NCBI RefSeq assembly: GCF_000973625.1 | Contig: NZ_CP007501.1 | Location: 1,962,293-2,026,292 of the forward strand | From: Polynucleobacter duraquae | GTDB lineage: Bacteria; Pseudomonadota; Gammaproteobacteria; Burkholderiales; Burkholderiaceae | Length of the DNA: 64,000 bases | Reading direction: 5' to 3' | In this document: one piece after another, positions 63,841-64,000 of the stretch | Numbering within the stretch: position 1 is the first letter of the stretch | Layout: each line of letters starts with the position of its first letter | Made by a program: the position numbers and the translations under genes | Notes under the pieces: model-generated | Databases searched by the model: none | Told to the model about the DNA's origin: nothing | What the model saw: the letters and a program-made list of their open reading frames with translations, nothing else

Positions 63841-64000
63841 AGAATATATAGGTATTTTTCTCTATTTATTTAGTTAAAACTTAATAAACCTCTAATTTAT
63901 ATAGGTTTTTTTGTTTTATTCACAAGTTATCCACAGGTTTTCCACGTTTTTAAGCTTGTGGATAACTTTATTGGATCGCTACAATGAATCCTCCAAAAAT
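63841..64000. other. Replication origin region with DnaA boxes, left part of oriC
   Basis: The AT-rich stretch 63841-63925 is followed by DnaA boxes: TTATCCACA at 63927-63935 and its inverse TGTGGATAA at 63957-63965, both perfect, plus a weak TTTTCCACG at 63938-63946. It lies after rpmH, where betaproteobacteria place oriC and dnaA. The window ends inside this region. Confidence 0.88.

Overview
The window looks like a piece of a Polynucleobacter-type chromosome (Burkholderiaceae, freshwater betaproteobacteria). The evidence is the set of gene neighbourhoods (DUF484-xerC, gatCAB divergent from mreBCD-mrdA-rodA, def-fmt-rsmB-DUF4390-ntrY-ntrX, rpmH-rnpA-yidD-yidC-mnmE), betaproteobacterial-style proteins (MetX/MetW, GTP-type PEP carboxykinase, phasin, short DksA) and moderate GC. 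The right end reaches the replication origin: rpmH is followed by AT-rich DNA with consensus DnaA boxes, so dnaA should lie just beyond base 64000. All assignments are by eye from motifs and family knowledge; no database search was run.

Layout. 1-11.9 kb: core metabolism and cell cycle, almost all on the minus strand (3' end of exonuclease III, ampG, metW, metX, slmA, argB, dksA, a COG0523 metallochaperone, xerC, DUF484, gatB-gatA-gatC). 11.9-17.5 kb: the plus-strand rod-shape operon mreB-mreC-mreD-mrdA-rodA, closed by a strong bidirectional terminator shared with hupB. 17.6-29.8 kb: mixed single genes (HU, LpxO-like hydroxylase, carbonic anhydrase, acyltransferase, RluF-type pseudouridine synthase, prfC, small membrane and lipoproteins, MOSC, GNAT, phosphatase, an Hc1-like basic protein, a broken solute-binding-protein gene, phasin, peroxiredoxin, haloacid dehalogenase). 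29.8-42.8 kb: an accessory island anchored on tRNA-Phe. 42.9-63.8 kb: core genes again (FAD enzyme, OsmC/YcaO fusion, NtrYX-type two-component system, rsmB-fmt-def, dprA, topB, mnmC, pckG, mnmE, yidC, yidD, rnpA, rpmH).

The island is the most unusual part. An intact tRNA-Phe gene (42685-42760, minus strand) stands at its right end. To its left lie ten truncated copies of the tRNA 3' end. Each is followed, on the minus strand and after a nearly constant 8-10 nt, by an intrinsic-terminator hairpin. In most units one minus-strand gene ends a few bases before the tRNA fragment, so the repeating unit is: gene, tRNA 3' fragment ending in CCA, terminator, sometimes a palindrome, next gene. The cargo is mostly envelope, transport and signalling genes: two near-identical lipoproteins, a patatin, an acyltransferase, an alpha/beta hydrolase, an SbtA-type bicarbonate permease, a TonB-like protein, a membrane cupredoxin, and a cyclic-di-GMP plus PgaC-like polysaccharide module. 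No integrase is recognisable inside. The rightmost 4.8 kb is flanked by a perfect 49-bp direct repeat, as expected of an element integrated at the anticodon loop of tRNA-Phe. A second repeat family, palindromes of the type TGTCGTTTTAAACGACA and TGTCCTTTTAAAGGACA, is also confined to the island.

Other points worth checking: prfC has no ATG, GTG or TTG start able to include its P-loop and appears to begin at ATT; topB and mnmC overlap tail to tail by 175 bp; DksA has lost three of four zinc-finger cysteines and sits next to a COG0523 metallochaperone; DprA is reduced to its Rossmann core; a 61-residue ORF follows the OsmC/YcaO gene.
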